From NCBI GenBank assembly GCA_027924585.1, contig BSBM01000059.1, positions 3,906,001 to 3,970,000 of the forward strand: 64,000 bases of DNA. The letters run 5' to 3'. The stretch comes from Larix kaempferi (lineage: Eukaryota; Streptophyta; Pinopsida; Pinales; Pinaceae). The notes beneath the pieces were generated by a model. The model made no database searches. It was not told the origin of the DNA and saw only the letters and a program-made list of their open reading frames with translations. A program made the position numbers and the translations under genes. Of the stretch, positions 12,454 through 24,571 are shown piece by piece; within the stretch, counting starts at the first letter, position 1; the number at the start of each line of letters is the position of its first letter.

Positions 12454-12578
12454 AGTTCAGTAAAGACATTAAGGAGCTTATAAGGTCTTCTTAATTCAAA
12501 TGCAAGTTGAATTGCTTTCACATAGTCAGTATCTGCAAGGGCATTTACTAGTTCTTGGTCTTTCAATGCTGCTTCCTC
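12454..12578 (-). CDS. UTP13/TBL3-like exon, start of C-terminal domain
   Basis: A 125-base exon with AG acceptor (ttcag at 12579-12583) and a GTATGC donor (12448-12453). It encodes EEAALKDQELVNALADTDYV and then KAIQLAFELRRPYKLLNVFTE. The AFELRRPxxLxxVF pattern is the start of the C-terminal UTP13 domain. UTP13 is a WD40 protein of the U3 snoRNP/SSU processome, acting in 18S rRNA maturation in the nucleolus; its plant homologue is TORMOZ (TOZ). The frame joins the upstream exon exactly in phase across a 253-bp intron. No further exons were found in the window. It may be a gene fragment or part of a gene with very long introns. Confidence 0.75.
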
Positions 12579-12831
12579 CTGAACCAGAGAAGCATATATC
12601 AAGAAGTATACTTTTAACAAAAATGTACCAGACAAATAAGTTAAGGATTGCATATTAGACTAAGGCTACAACAAAATAACAAGAATCAATGTCTTTCTTC
12701 AGCAAAGACAACTCTGAGAAACCACACAAGTAGGACAAATTCACCGTCATCAAAATCACTGCTACAATTCTGATACTTACAAATTGCATATTAGCATTCT
12801 TAAATTTCAAACTGATAATCACCCAGCATAC

Positions 12832-12951
12832 CTCTTTGAGCAGAGCCTCCTCCTCGTCTATAGCAGTGCAATCATGCCACAAATTGACAAGAGAATCACT
12901 GCCACCAGTTGCCAGCATTTCTGTATTCTTGCCAATAGCCATTGCCCAGAT
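12832..12951 (-). CDS. UTP13/TBL3-like exon, last WD40 repeat
   Basis: Exactly 40 codons between a ctgcag acceptor (12952-12957) and a GTATGC donor (12826-12831). It encodes IWAMAIGKNTEMLATGGSDS and then LVNLWHDCTA followed by an acidic IDEEEALLKE tail. The ATGGSDxxVNLWHD pattern is the last WD repeat of UTP13-type proteins, and the acidic linker leads into the C-terminal domain exon at 12454-12578. Both exons are free of stops and share the same uncommon GTATGC donor. The neighbouring PDR pseudogene begins about 200 bases downstream on the same strand and is unrelated. Confidence 0.75.
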
Positions 12952-12957
12952 CTGCAG

Positions 12958-13894
12958 AAAGACAATAATCAATCCACAGGTAAACATAACTAGGAATATA
13001 CTATTTGAACTTACTACTAACTAGCTATTGGATTTCACTGTCTTTATGAAAGAAAACGCGTATTGTAGTCTAAACTATCTGCGACAATGGCGGCACCATC
13101 CTTTATATTTTAAAACATGCCTTCCAATTAAGTAATACTCTCATGCGCGTTAAACCTTTCTGATTAAATAACTATAAACATCTTATGGTGAAATTAGAAC
13201 TTAATACTAGCTATCGGAATTCACTGCCTTTATGGAAAAAAAAGCGTATTGTAGTCTAAACTATCTGCGACGATGACGACACCATCCTTCACATTAGTGA
13301 TGCGACAAGCAAGGCTGGTCATTGCAATAACCTAAAAGATGAAGACGATGTACAAAATTTTAAATTTCTAGGAAACTTCAGAGAAGTTACAACAACCCTG
13401 ATTTTTAGAGTTACTGTGGAATTGGCAATTCTCTGGTCCACTGTTAAAATGTATGCATGTTGCTACTTTGGGGAAATGACCCTGGATCGTGCCTGGTTTC
13501 TGTCTTTCAACAAAAGAGCCCTTTCCCGTACAATGTCAATTATTTAGTCTTTGGGTGTAAACTTTCCAGGAAAACAGTTTAGTTCGTGAATTGATCAAAC
13601 AAGTTTATTAAACCTTCATCATCCCACCCCACCCCACCCCAGCCAACCCCACCTCAGGTTTTGTCGAGAATCTTCAATGCTCAGAACAAGAAAATTAACG
13701 TTGCTCATTACCAAGAATGAGAGAGTTGTTAAGGCTGATAACTGGTTAAAAAGAGTACCACCAACCAAAAAATGAAAAAACAAGTGCTATATTTTGTTTA
13801 ACTTGAATTACATACACACATTCTTAACATTGAGAGTTCAAGGGTGGTTTCCAACTGAATTGGCATGAAAATGAGTTTCAACAGAGTTAAAATA
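12958..13894. other. Intergenic with an imperfect 187-bp doublet
   Basis: The stretch 13022-13103 recurs at 13209-13290 with about ten differences (shared words gcgtattgtagtctaaacta and ctatctgcga). The rest holds a short cccca-rich run at 13624-13655 and no recognised gene. Confidence 0.5.
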
Positions 13895-14563
13895 GATTAT
13901 TTGACTCAGAATTTCGTGCATTCGCTTACAATTTCGAGTTCCCATTACTCTACTCTTCTCTATTTCGTGCATTCACTTACAATTTCTCTGGACGATGCAA
14001 GGCCAAACTGGACGCCTGTTAAAGTCGCCTGGGAAACCGAGCAGCTTCTTCCATCGTGCCAGACTGCGAGTAAACGAAGTGATTTACTGCTTCACTCACT
14101 GGCCTTCCTTCCCTCTTGTTAGTCTGTGGGTAAAGAGCAACCAACCAACTGGTCTTCTTCGTCCTTCTAGTCTGTAAGTGAAAAGCAGAAGCAGAAAATG
14201 AAGATTGTGTGCGAGACACGTGAGAGCTGGTAATAATAAGTACTCCATCGTCGTGCCACTCCCTTTTGAATGGCCGCGTGGCAGTTTACATGCGCGTGAG
14301 TTGAAGTGTGTCGTCGGGACTCGGCAAGGGAGGGTTTGTCCTTCCGCCAGAATTTTCCAAGGTCGTATGGAGAGCTGCTAGTGCCAACCACCGCGTCGCC
14401 CGCACAAGGATCGATCGGGCTTCAGGATTGGAAATATATTGATGGACTCCTATTTTTTTATTTGATTTATTAATAATTATGGTACATGCATCAAATTCAT
14501 TGAATACAATTTTAGAAACAAAACATAAAAATATCAAACGATACATATTTTGATATAAAAAAC
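13895..14563. repeat. Composite repeat copy 2: unit A plus the first 120 bp of unit B
   Basis: Collinear with 5362-6080. It starts at the same ttgactcagaat word and runs through all the shared unit A words. It continues into unit B (tatttattaataattatggtacatg... then aatatcaaacgatacatat) and breaks off at about 14563, where the sequence becomes unrelated (aagagccacatggtgg). It carries an extra duplication near its start: a 'ttcgtgcattc(g/a)cttacaattt' word occurs twice. Confidence 0.8.
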
Positions 14564-17156
14564 AAGAGCCACATGGTGGCAATGTCCCCGATATTGCCAT
14601 TGCCAGGTGTTGTTGCAATTTTGATATGAGCAAATTATTTTGGCAAATGGTTTTCTATTTTGATATGAGCTTCTCTTCATAATTTAGGAGCCATGTCATG
14701 AACTCACATAGAATTCCTATCAACAACATGCTATTCAAAATAAATTTTAATTTAATTGCTCATTTCAACAGCCATGACTCAAATAAAACTCATATTCATC
14801 CATACCGCTAGATGTAAATGGCTACATTGTTGTTGGTTGCCTCTATATAGACTCTTAATGTTACATTTTATTTTGCACATGTTTCTTTTGTGGTTTAAGG
14901 GATGTCATGGTCACATGTTTTCATTGTGATAAGAAGAGTTTTGTGGCTGATGCTATTCATAAAACACAAAATTATTGTTTGTCATCGAGACTTACTAGCA
15001 CCTAAGTACATATACACGTTAAGGCTTACTAGCAGTCGTTGTTGCTAGGGACACTTAAGACTAATGCACAACATTCCACAAGTGAAATTGCACAAATTTA
15101 CAAGAGTTATTATTTGTGGTTTCACAATCCACCTCTACTCTATCATTGACGCAAGCGCATTGGAGTGATACAACAAGTAGCTCCTATAGGAAAACCAAAT
15201 GATCATCAATTGTCTTGCCACTACTAGTGTTGAAAGTGACACGGCCCATGCCAAAGCAAACTAGTAAAAGTGTAACTCAAGCAAACCACATTGGATGGTG
15301 GAGGATGCATGGGTATAAAGCTCCAAACATTCAAAAGCTCGCTATGTATTCGTTGTCTCAATTTGTTTGAGAGAAATTAATGCCCCTATAAATTTATCAT
15401 AGAGAAACCATCTCACTTACTAATTAAATCTGAACTAGAAATTCTTTTATACCATGTCAATGCCTCATATACCTTCACTACATTTATTTACTCCTAAAAT
15501 GAAAACTTCCTAATTCATTTCCTATCCCTTGCAATGAATCAAAACACTAGAAGTGTAGTGGGATGCCAGGAGCTCTTACTTTTACATGAGTGGTTTAAAG
15601 AGAGTATGATGCTAGATTAAAGGTTGGAGTTCCATGGAGTAAAGAGAGTATGATGCTAGATTAAAGGTTGGGGGTCCATGGATTGATGCAGAGCCATGCC
15701 TTGTCCCAAAACTAGGGGTTGGAGTTGAGGATCCAGTGTCCATCTTTTGTGAGATCAAATTTAATAATGAACAAAAAATTCTACATTAATAGCTAAAGGA
15801 TTTAAGATTTATTTTTTGTTTCCCTGTCATTGATATCCATTGGTGAAATCTTTTGGCTTCAACTAGAGGCCATCAAATTGGAAAAATAGACCATGGGAGA
15901 TAGATCCACTACATACATTTGTCCACTATGATTATGGTTCCAATTCTTAATTAATTATTTGGACCCTGGGCAATTGAGGGATAGGAACCACTAATCTACC
16001 ATTGAGCACCACCACTTTGATTAATATATATAGTTTGATTTAAGATAGACAAGGAAATCCAATACTTGAAGAGATCTTACACCCTACATTCATAGAAAGG
16101 GGGATAGGTGTTCACAACAAAGTGGAGGAAGATATCATGTATTTCTATTGTCAACAAAAAATAGGGCAACTTGTTGGGTTGAGATGGTATTTTCAAGGAG
16201 TTCAAAGCTACCCTCAATGTTTTCTTCATCACAATAGATGTTGAGGCATCCCTTGGAGCTCACATCTTCACAACAAAAACCATTTGAAAGGTTTAAGAGA
16301 CTACAAATGCAAGTCCTTTACCATCTTTACATAATTTCTCTTTTGGGCATCTTTTAGTTCTTAATCACTTCACTCACGCCCATGCTCCTGACACTTTATT
16401 TCCATAAAAGTGAAGTATAATTCATTTTGCCAATAAGGAACTAGTACATAATCACCCATCGGTTATTTCTATTGAATACTTAAAATAAGTAAAATCCTAA
16501 ATTACACGCATGATTTTTCTTGAATTTGACAATAAACAAAGAAAATAATGAATTGTTTTTTGACAAGATAAAAGTTATTTCTAGTTGCAGTAGATGATTT
16601 TCTATTAAATACTTAAAATAAGTAAAATCATAAATTATAAGCATGATTTTTCCTTGAATTTGATGATAATAAACATACGCAAATTATTTTTTTGACAAAG
16701 ATAAAAGTTACCTCTAGTTGTAGTAGTGGATTGACTTCGTCAGAGATATGAGGGTTTTCCATCCATAATGATTTGATTCTTATGCATAAACAAAATATAT
16801 AATCAAATACCATATCATTGAATACTTTTATTGTTTTATCATTGATTTCTACTTGTTTTTTCACTTTTTAGGTTTCCACAACATTTGTCTCATAAACATC
16901 ATTATGAACTTTATATTATGATCCACCTAAACTAATATTTTAAATGTTATGAAAGGATAAAAGGACAAGGTAAATACACGATTATAACATAATTAGAGAC
17001 TTAGTACAAAACATTTAGAATATAAATGCAATAACCAAAAAAATACATTGCACCATACACATAGATAAATTCTAGATAGAATATTCACTAACATTATTTT
17101 ATTCAAAACTTAACTCTTCTATGTGCAAAAATATAGCATTGGGTATTCTGCCAGTC
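14564..17156. other. Intergenic, two local doublets
   Basis: No recognised gene. A 44-bp unit (agagagtatgatgctagatt...) is doubled at 15599-15682. A 133-bp unit (aatacttaaaataagtaaaatc...) is doubled at 16468-16735 with moderate divergence. Otherwise AT-rich. Confidence 0.5.
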
Positions 17157-17850
17157 TCAAGGAAATGAGGGGACATAAAGGAAGAGGGAAAATGGGGAGA
17201 TACGAGAAGAGAAAAGAATGAGGGAGAGGTATGATAGTATGGAAGAGAGGAGAAAGGAAAAGGAAGAATAAAGAGAAGAAGAAGGATGGAGAAGGGGAAT
17301 AAAATAAGAAGAGAGAGGAGTAGGGGAAGAAGAAGAGGAAGAGGGTGAAGGAGGGGAAGAAAAGGAAGAGGTGGAGATTGAATAATAAAAGAATAATATA
17401 GAGTTGAAAAACAAGAGAAGAAGATGATGATGATGATAAGAAATGAAAATAAAAAATAAGGAATGATGATGAGGAGATAAAGAGGATTTGGAAGAAAAAA
17501 AATTAGGAAGGAGTATTTCAGGAAAAAGAGGAAGAGGAAGGGTGGGGGAGGAGAGAAGAGGAAGAGGAAGAGGAAGGTTGGGGGAGGAGGGGAGGAAGAG
17601 GGGGTAAGGAGGTGAGGAAGAGGGAAAAAGAAGAGGAGGAGTAGGAAGGAAGAGAAAAGGGGAGAGGAAGAGGAAGATGAGAAGAAGGAAGGAGGAGGAA
17701 GAGGAAGGAAGAGAGAAAATGAGGTGGAAGGAGGAGGTGGAAAACAAGACTAGGAGAAGGAGAAGAAAAAGAGAAACTGGAATGCAAAATTGGGGAAAGA
17801 GAGGAAGATGAAGGATGACTTGGAAATTGAAGAAGAGGAAGAAAGATAAT
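17157..17850. repeat. Polypurine/polypyrimidine block, about 690 bp
   Basis: The plus strand is almost entirely A and G, built from irregular gaggaagagg, aggaagag and gatgatgat words. The minus strand is open over 196 codons, but its product is only Ser, Pro, Leu, Phe and Tyr runs, as expected from a pyrimidine tract. Mirror-like (GGAAGA) stretches could form triplex (H-DNA). Confidence 0.9.
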
Positions 17851-20647
17851 CAAAAGAGGAGACATAAATAAGCCCAATTCCCTAAACCCTTGCATTGTTT
17901 TTTATTTCTTGTTTAATTTATTTTAATTCTTTATTAATGAAACCTATCCAGGGAAAAATTTTCTCTTAAATTCACAAAATGTAGCATCGAAACCCAAATA
18001 TCTATAATATTTTTCCATATCCAAAACCCTTCTTGAAAATACCAATCTCCTAATAAATCCCAAACCCTCCCTCCCAATAAAAAATTATATTAATCATATT
18101 AAACTATATAAATTGGAACAAAAGATTCAAGGAAATCTAAAAGAAGGGGAATATTCTTTTTTTTTGTCACAAATGCCTGTCACTCAATGGGTAACCTACG
18201 AAATTTCTAGTAAACCAAAATTGTTTCCACAATATTCAAGTATGAAGTCTCCACTAACTCCAAACTAGGAAATTGCAACAACACTTTTGCATTGTAAAAT
18301 TGTGTTTAATGCATAACTGAATACATATGTCATTTCATCACATTTTTCCTACAATGAGTAAAATTACTTATGTTGTAGTAGTGTTGGATAGTACTAAACT
18401 TACACTAGTTTGATTCTCCTATTTTCATTCAAAGGTATCTCTATTTGCACCCTTGCTTTCAAAGGCCCAATTTGCTTATGGTTGATTACAAAGAATATGA
18501 TTGTTTGGAAATATTGAATACCATTGAACACAAGAGAGACTTGAAGAGGAGCAAACAACAAGGAGAAGAAAGATTATCATCACAAAGGTATATAGATTTC
18601 TTATATGTAATTTCTTTTTTATTGATAGAATCTATTTTTTTCCTCATTTACTTGTGTTGATTTAATGTCATTTTACATGCTTTAATCTCACTGAATCTTG
18701 CAAGTAGATATAAAAGAATTTTTTAATTTATTTTATGGGTTAGTTCTAGGGTAATCTCACTAAATCTTGCAATTAGATATAAAAGAATTTTTTACTTTGT
18801 TTTATGGGTTAGATCTAGGTTTATGCAAATTAAAATAGGAAATATGTTTTGTTTATCTTGTACATGAAATTATAATAGTAGAAACTCATCTTCTTATTCA
18901 TCTCATGCTTACATATTAAAAAGGAATTTTTTACTTTGTTTTATTGGTTATATATTAAGTTTATGCAATTTAAAACAAGAAAGATGATAAAATCATAACA
19001 GTTTGAACTCCTCTTTTTATATTCACAATTAATTTTCTTATTTGACATAACTATCTATTTCATATATTCCCCACACAATATATTATTTTAATTTGAAATA
19101 TCATTTTCATTTTATATTAAAATAAAATATTTAAACTTTGCACTTATACAATCAATATCCTATGATTTCTCATAATATTTTGTAATTTAACTTGAATGTA
19201 AAATCAATCGAATTGATATAAATATGAACCATCTCATAATATTTTGTAATTTAACTTGAATGTAAAATCAACCGAATTGATATAAATATGAACCAATAAT
19301 CCATGTGTAGTGGCATTTCCAACTAATATCACTATGTGCAGTTGTATTGGGGCAAAAGAACAGTTATGGAATGTAAGTATAAACATGACACGAGACATAT
19401 GATTCTATAATATTCGTGTTTAGAATTAAAAAAAGGCAGGCATAACTCATCTTTTATCCCACACATAAATTTAGTTGTCTCTGAGCTGACAACAACATTG
19501 CAAGTTGCAACGAAATTCCAAGTGGTCGCCTTTTATCCATGTGTTGCTAGGGCGAGATGTGTACAGCAGTATGACAGCACCTCCAAATCCAATATTAATG
19601 AATCCAATTCCAACATTAATGAAATAAATTTGTGGCTATTGCAAAACAAGAGATACTAAGTGGCAATGTCTATATTGTGTTTTTGCTATTAAAATTTATG
19701 TGCAAAAAAAAAAACTCAAAATTTTGAAAAATAAAAAATTCTTTAAATCAAATTTGCATAACACAGAAAGAAATAATTATGAAAATTCATCATGGAACTT
19801 TAAATTTACAATGAAAAAATTTAAAAGCAACAACAAGCACAACTATTCAGATTGCAAATACTAGTATTGCGGACATAACCAACCTGCAAGAGATAATTAC
19901 TAGCTAGCTAATGTCTCATCAAATTATAGCTAATAATGCAAACAAACATATTCACTATCCAAGGCATAATTGAAATTATTACAAATAGAAAAACTAACAT
20001 TTCAGCATGTGATATTCAATGTATAAATGTGCAAACTTCTACTGGTCACAGTTTACTTCTCTCTAGACCGTGATCTTGAATAGTCGTTTGTTGAATCTGC
20101 ATTTTAAGTAGCACGCTTAAAAAAAAAAAGAGGAATCTAGCCATAAATTTAACTTGAGCATGCTTCAAAATACATAAAAAGGGAATCTAGCCATAGATTT
20201 AACTTGAAACCTGAATAACCTAGCCAGCTATATGGAGGTATTGAGAAACGTTTTCATCATTAGCTCTGAAACATTCGATGGATACGTTTGCATCATCTCT
20301 GAAATACTTTGAAGGTTTGACCAATTGCATGGATAGGCTTCTCGTTAGTGTTATTAACTCTTGTTTTGAATGGAATTTAGTTTTCTGAGTTGTTTCTAGT
20401 ATGTCTAATCTCTTCAAGAATGATCACATCTAAAAATAGTTATAAGATCGGAAATTTGACGCTTAAATAGAGTGCAATGTCTTAAGGTGACGTTTACTTG
20501 AGAAACCATTATTTTGACAAAGTAGGTTAGGACAAGCCAATGATTAAAATTTATGAAAAATTATGTTCCAAATTTGTTGGATTGGTTGAATTTTGAAAAA
20601 AAAAAGTGTGAATTTTTTTTTTTAAATTAGGCTTTACAACTACTGAC
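17851..20647. other. AT-rich intergenic with two doublets
   Basis: No recognised gene. A 69-bp unit (taatctcact(g/a)aatcttgcaa...) is doubled at 18683-18820 and a 64-bp unit (tctcataatattttgtaa...) is almost perfectly doubled at 19168-19295. A short frame at 18445-18660 has no recognisable domain. Confidence 0.5.
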
Positions 20648-20851
20648 CTGCAATTAATTTGACAACCTGCTCCTCAAGGACATAGACCATCTCCAGAGTC
20701 TTGCCAATATTCTTCTACCAAAGGGCCACAGGCTCATTGAAGGACAGAGTGTTCGCATGAAGTCTTAGGTATAAAGTCTTGTTCAAAGTTTTGGGATTGT
20801 CCATTGCCTTGATTGTGAATGTTCTAACGTCTTCCTCCTTCACATACACAG
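20648..20851 (-). pseudogene. PCBER/isoflavone-reductase-like exon with in-frame stop
   Basis: A 204-base exon bounded by a gcaatgcag acceptor and a GTCAGT donor. It encodes a stretch typical of the NmrA-type NADPH reductases of lignan and flavonoid metabolism (phenylcoumaran benzylic ether reductase and relatives): VYVKEEDVRTFTIKAMDNPK, then TLNKTLYLR, NTLSFNEPVALW, GKTLEMVYV and LEEQVVKLIA. The usual 'LW(E)KKIGKTLE' is interrupted by TAG directly after LW. The phase-1 intron before the alanine/valine codon fits the family. The N-terminal NADPH-binding exons (GGTGYIG type) and the C-terminal exon were not found nearby. It is an orphan, dead exon unless the stop is a sequencing error. Confidence 0.8.
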
Positions 20852-21177
20852 CTGCATTGCATTCGAGGATAATTGAGACAAAAGAAATCCTAGATCAAAG
20901 AGAAACACTGAGCTGAACACCATGACGCAAATCTCATAACAAAGATCAGCTTTGCTAGAACTCATAACACATAATGTTGAAGCCTCTACAAAAAAATAAA
21001 TCAGCCTATTGGATTAAATATAATCCAGTATAAAATTTAAGCTGAGGCATTAAAATTCCAAGGCTTCCCAGGTTTGAACCCTCGAAAGCACAAAATAAGA
21101 AAATGAACAAAGATCAGAAAAAAAAAAAAAAGAAGAAGTGATATTTAACTTATTTTCTTCTTAAGAATGAAACACAT
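20852..21177. other. Intergenic, nothing recognised
   Basis: Upstream side of the PCBER exon on its strand. It holds a poly-A run at 21119-21131. No preceding exon of the reductase is visible. Confidence 0.35.
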
Positions 21178-21624
21178 GTTGCTTCTTGAGAGAAGGAGGA
21201 ATAAAATTGTTATGGCCTCTTTTGCACTCTGGTTCCTCTGTACTTCCCATTCTGCTTCTGGTATTACTATCATTACATGGTTTTGAACTCGAATTTAAGC
21301 TCGCATGGCCTTCAAAATCCTCACATGCTGGTCGAACCCTGTGTTCGAGTAAGTTGGTCGTAGAGTCCTCCTCGGGCATGGTTGTAGCCATGCCCTTCAT
21401 GTTGCTTCTTGAAAGAAGGAGAAATAAAATTGTTATGGCCTCTTTTGCACTTTGGTTCCTCTGTACTTCCCATTCTGCTTCTGGTATTACTATCATTACA
21501 TGGTTTTGAACTCGAATTTAAGCTCGCATGGCCTTCAAAAGCCTCACATGCTGGTCGAACCCTGTGTTGGAGTAAGTTGGTCGTAGAGTCCTCCTCGGGC
21601 ATGGCTGTAGCCATGGCCTTCGTT
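21178..21624. repeat. Two-copy tandem duplication, 223-bp period
   Basis: Starting gttgcttcttga at 21178 and again at 21401, the units share nearly everything (tggttcctctgtacttccc, ggttttgaactcgaatttaa, agagtcctcctcgggcatgg). Open frames on both strands cross both units and repeat themselves. The minus-strand product contains a PEEDSTTNLL motif twice. No family was recognised, so the frames are not called as genes. Confidence 0.9.
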
Positions 21625-22142
21625 TTCTTCTTTCTATGTCTTTCATACTGGAGGCTTACAATTGCAATGGCGATGGCATTTCCAGGTATTGGAAAATTAG
21701 TGATGTTTCCACAACAATGAACACACCGAGAGCGTTCCATCATTGTTGGAATTGAAATTTGACAGGTTGTTATTGTATCAGACTCAAACATGCATTGCTT
21801 GTAGGAAATAACTTAGACAAACATATGGCGAATTGGAAGCTAGTACCCAATTCTCTTGACACCCTTTCAACCCCAGAAAGAATTTTGAAATGGAGAAGGG
21901 GAATCGAGATACATGGCTATAAATAGTAGAGAAAAGGTATAAAAGAAAATGCATATTAATCTATAAGGAAATGAAATCCTGGTAACGCTAAAGTGATGTA
22001 TAGAAGCAATGAGATATACTATCTCTTCAATATCCAAATGACTGTTCTTTTGGGATCAGATGAAAATTGTGACAGAAAAGACCAAGAGGAAGAATGAATA
22101 AATGGAAACGAAAGTAATTGGTGCATGAGTTTACCTTAGTCC

Positions 22143-24420
22143 CGCCACTAGAATCTCGAAGCAACACATTTATTTTGAACTTTTTCTTTGTCTTCTCCCC
22201 AACTCAATAGTCTCAGCATTCATACCAGAGATTTCAATCAACAGGGTATCAGACCAAAACTGTAAAAAAAATATGCAAGGAAAACAAAAGTGCTGGAAAT
22301 TATTGTTTATTCATAAACCCTATAACCCCAAATGCTTCGCCAAAACACCAAACTGTTACCGCATCATTAAATGACCTGCCACATCATTAAATAACCTGCA
22401 ATAAACTGAATAATATTCATCGATATAGATGTACATGGGGCATGGGCAAGACAGAAAAGTACACATGCCGGATATAAAAAGAGACAATCAAAACAAAATG
22501 TATGTGATGCTAGGTAGTCAAGTTAATAGAGGCGTTTAAGCATCTGTTTTTCGATCTATTTGCCCACATGTGAATATTGATCGTGAAGAAACAACGTTTT
22601 TGCAGTATGGTCTATCAAACCGGTGGGTTCAAAACGAGGCACAAGATCTGGATTTCAAGTGTCGAAGAACAAATCATTGAAATAACGATGAATTAAACCA
22701 CAATATTTTGACATTTAACAGGCACATATTCACGGTGGGTTTAACAGTGCCAGAAAGGTAATCATCATTTATTTTGCCTACCTCACTGCCTCTGCACCAA
22801 TTCGACCTGGTCCTTTACGTCTTCCACGACATTGAAGCGTACCACGACCGCCAGCGGGCATTCAAAATGTCATTTGCTTCCACTTGGTAGCTAAAATCCC
22901 CGACCTCAATCCCATCAACTATTTTTATTCCTAAACTTTAGAAAAACTTAGGCATTGCAAAAATATGCACTTTGTATGAGCGGGATTGCAATATATATCC
23001 CTGCGTTTCACATCCAACATTAATGAAACAAGATTAGACGCATTATCATCTTATTTAAATTAATTGTTACAGGAATCTATTTACCGACCAAGGATACGAC
23101 GAAGAGAATCGCGGATGATATACCTGTATAGGCATTACAGTTTCAATACATTCGAGATTAGGGTCGGTCCCATTTGCTACATCAACCATTTCTACCAGAT
23201 CAACAAAATAAATAAATAAAAAATCAACCAAAAAACCCTAGATCCGACGAGGTTCGACCCCCTTTCTACAGTGTGTATTCTTATAAAAGAACCAAATATA
23301 ATGCACAGACCAAGAAAGGTCGGCATCTCTTTAGCCGAATGCAGTATATGAATACCAAAACTATTGGGTAGTAACAGAGACCGTTTTAAAGAAGAAAAAA
23401 ATCCATATGTTACTCGGAAACCTCTTGTGGGATCCAGATATCTTCGCTTGACCTTAACCAGAAAGGAAAATACAAAGCCGAGTTTATTACTCAGAACGAT
23501 GCACAAAATACAGAATGATAGATAGAAACCTTTTTAAAAATCATAATAGTATTAACAGCATATTTATGCAAATGCCACGAAGGGCCAGTAGAAGGTCTCG
23601 TCAAGCATCAAATATTATATTACAGTATCAAGAGCTATGAAACCGAATAAGCATTCAAATTACAAGTGGTTGAAATACCAGTTTATGGGTCAACAAAAGA
23701 AAAGACTAAACCCTCCATTCCATAAATTTTCATAGTAGCAACCCCTAGATTGTTTTTCCAAAGCAATAATGAAGAGATCAGTCGCAGTAGGAATACTGCT
23801 TACCCTTGTTCACCAGAATGGAACCAGCCAGGAGTCTTCTTTACCAGTACCTGCAAGGGTTCGAAGTTTTAGTGCTTAAGACAAAAGCTAATAACTAACA
23901 AGGACTGAAACAGAGTTGGACATGAGAATTATACCCTTACCTGAGTATTTCACCGCCTCGGAGAAGTTAACAGGCTTGGTGGGATCTCCCTCATTAATGT
24001 TGGACCTCCGAATACAGGCCATCTCGGCAACCAGAACCAGAGTCGCAGAGCCATTTAGAACCAGGAGCAAAAGGGCGAATTTTCAAACACGGTTACCAGG
24101 GTCGCTTTAAGAAGGTCTTCTCGAATGTTGAGGAATTCAATTTGGGTTTAAGAGCTCCCTCAAATCACCCTGACATCATAACAACTATAGCATAAATTTT
24201 AACTTGTCCTAACAACTCATCACGTGGTAAGTACCGTCGAAAGTTCAGGATTCCAGTCCTCATCAACAACAAACTTAAATGCATAGTAGACAGTATCCCG
24301 AGGGTGATACAGGGATAATAAGACCTTTGTGCGATTTGTATTGTGAATATGACGCACCTCTCGCCACCAAAACGGGAAGGGATTATCGAGGCTGACGTCC
24401 TCAGCTCCCCTCCAATCAAA
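22143..24420 (-). other. Unidentified exon-like pieces, minus strand
   Basis: Several short stretches have both coding character and plausible splice borders on the minus strand, in this order. 24235-24420 reads FPFWWREVRHIHNTNRTKV and YYAFKFVVDEDWNPEL. The piece ending at 23941 reads MACIRRSNINEGDPTKPVNF and SEAVKYSG, with GTAAGG donor. 23804-23850 is 47 bp with GTAAGC donor. The piece starting at 23452 reads VKRRYLDPTRGFRVTYG. 23124-23191 reads MVDVANGTDPNLECIETVMP, with GTATAT donor. A piece near 22800-22865 reads RGTLQCRGRRKGPGRIGAEA. 22143-22262 reads TLLIEISGMNAETIELG and then, one base out of frame, KKKFKINVLLRDSSGGTK. Joining the second and third pieces in phase gives a stop. I do not recognise the family. 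It may be several unrelated fragments, a pseudogene, or a gene with long introns. Confidence 0.3.
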
Positions 24421-24571
24421 ACTTAACAAATTAGCTCTATTTCAAAAATTTAAATAAATAATTTTTTTTTAACTATGTACAAATAAAGAAAAACTATAGA
24501 GTGCAGCAAAAATTTATAGGCCTAGGTGCAAATTAATAGGGTCTCCATGATTTATATATGATCCCCTTCGG

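Noticed and set aside
17157-17895. Long minus-strand open frames of 196 and 125 codons
   Set aside because: They are translations of a polypyrimidine tract, with only Ser, Pro, Leu, Phe and Tyr runs; the openness follows from base composition.
21161-21791. Repetitive frames on both strands with a doubled PEEDSTTNLL motif
   Set aside because: Both strands are open because of the 223-bp duplication; no family and no splice support.
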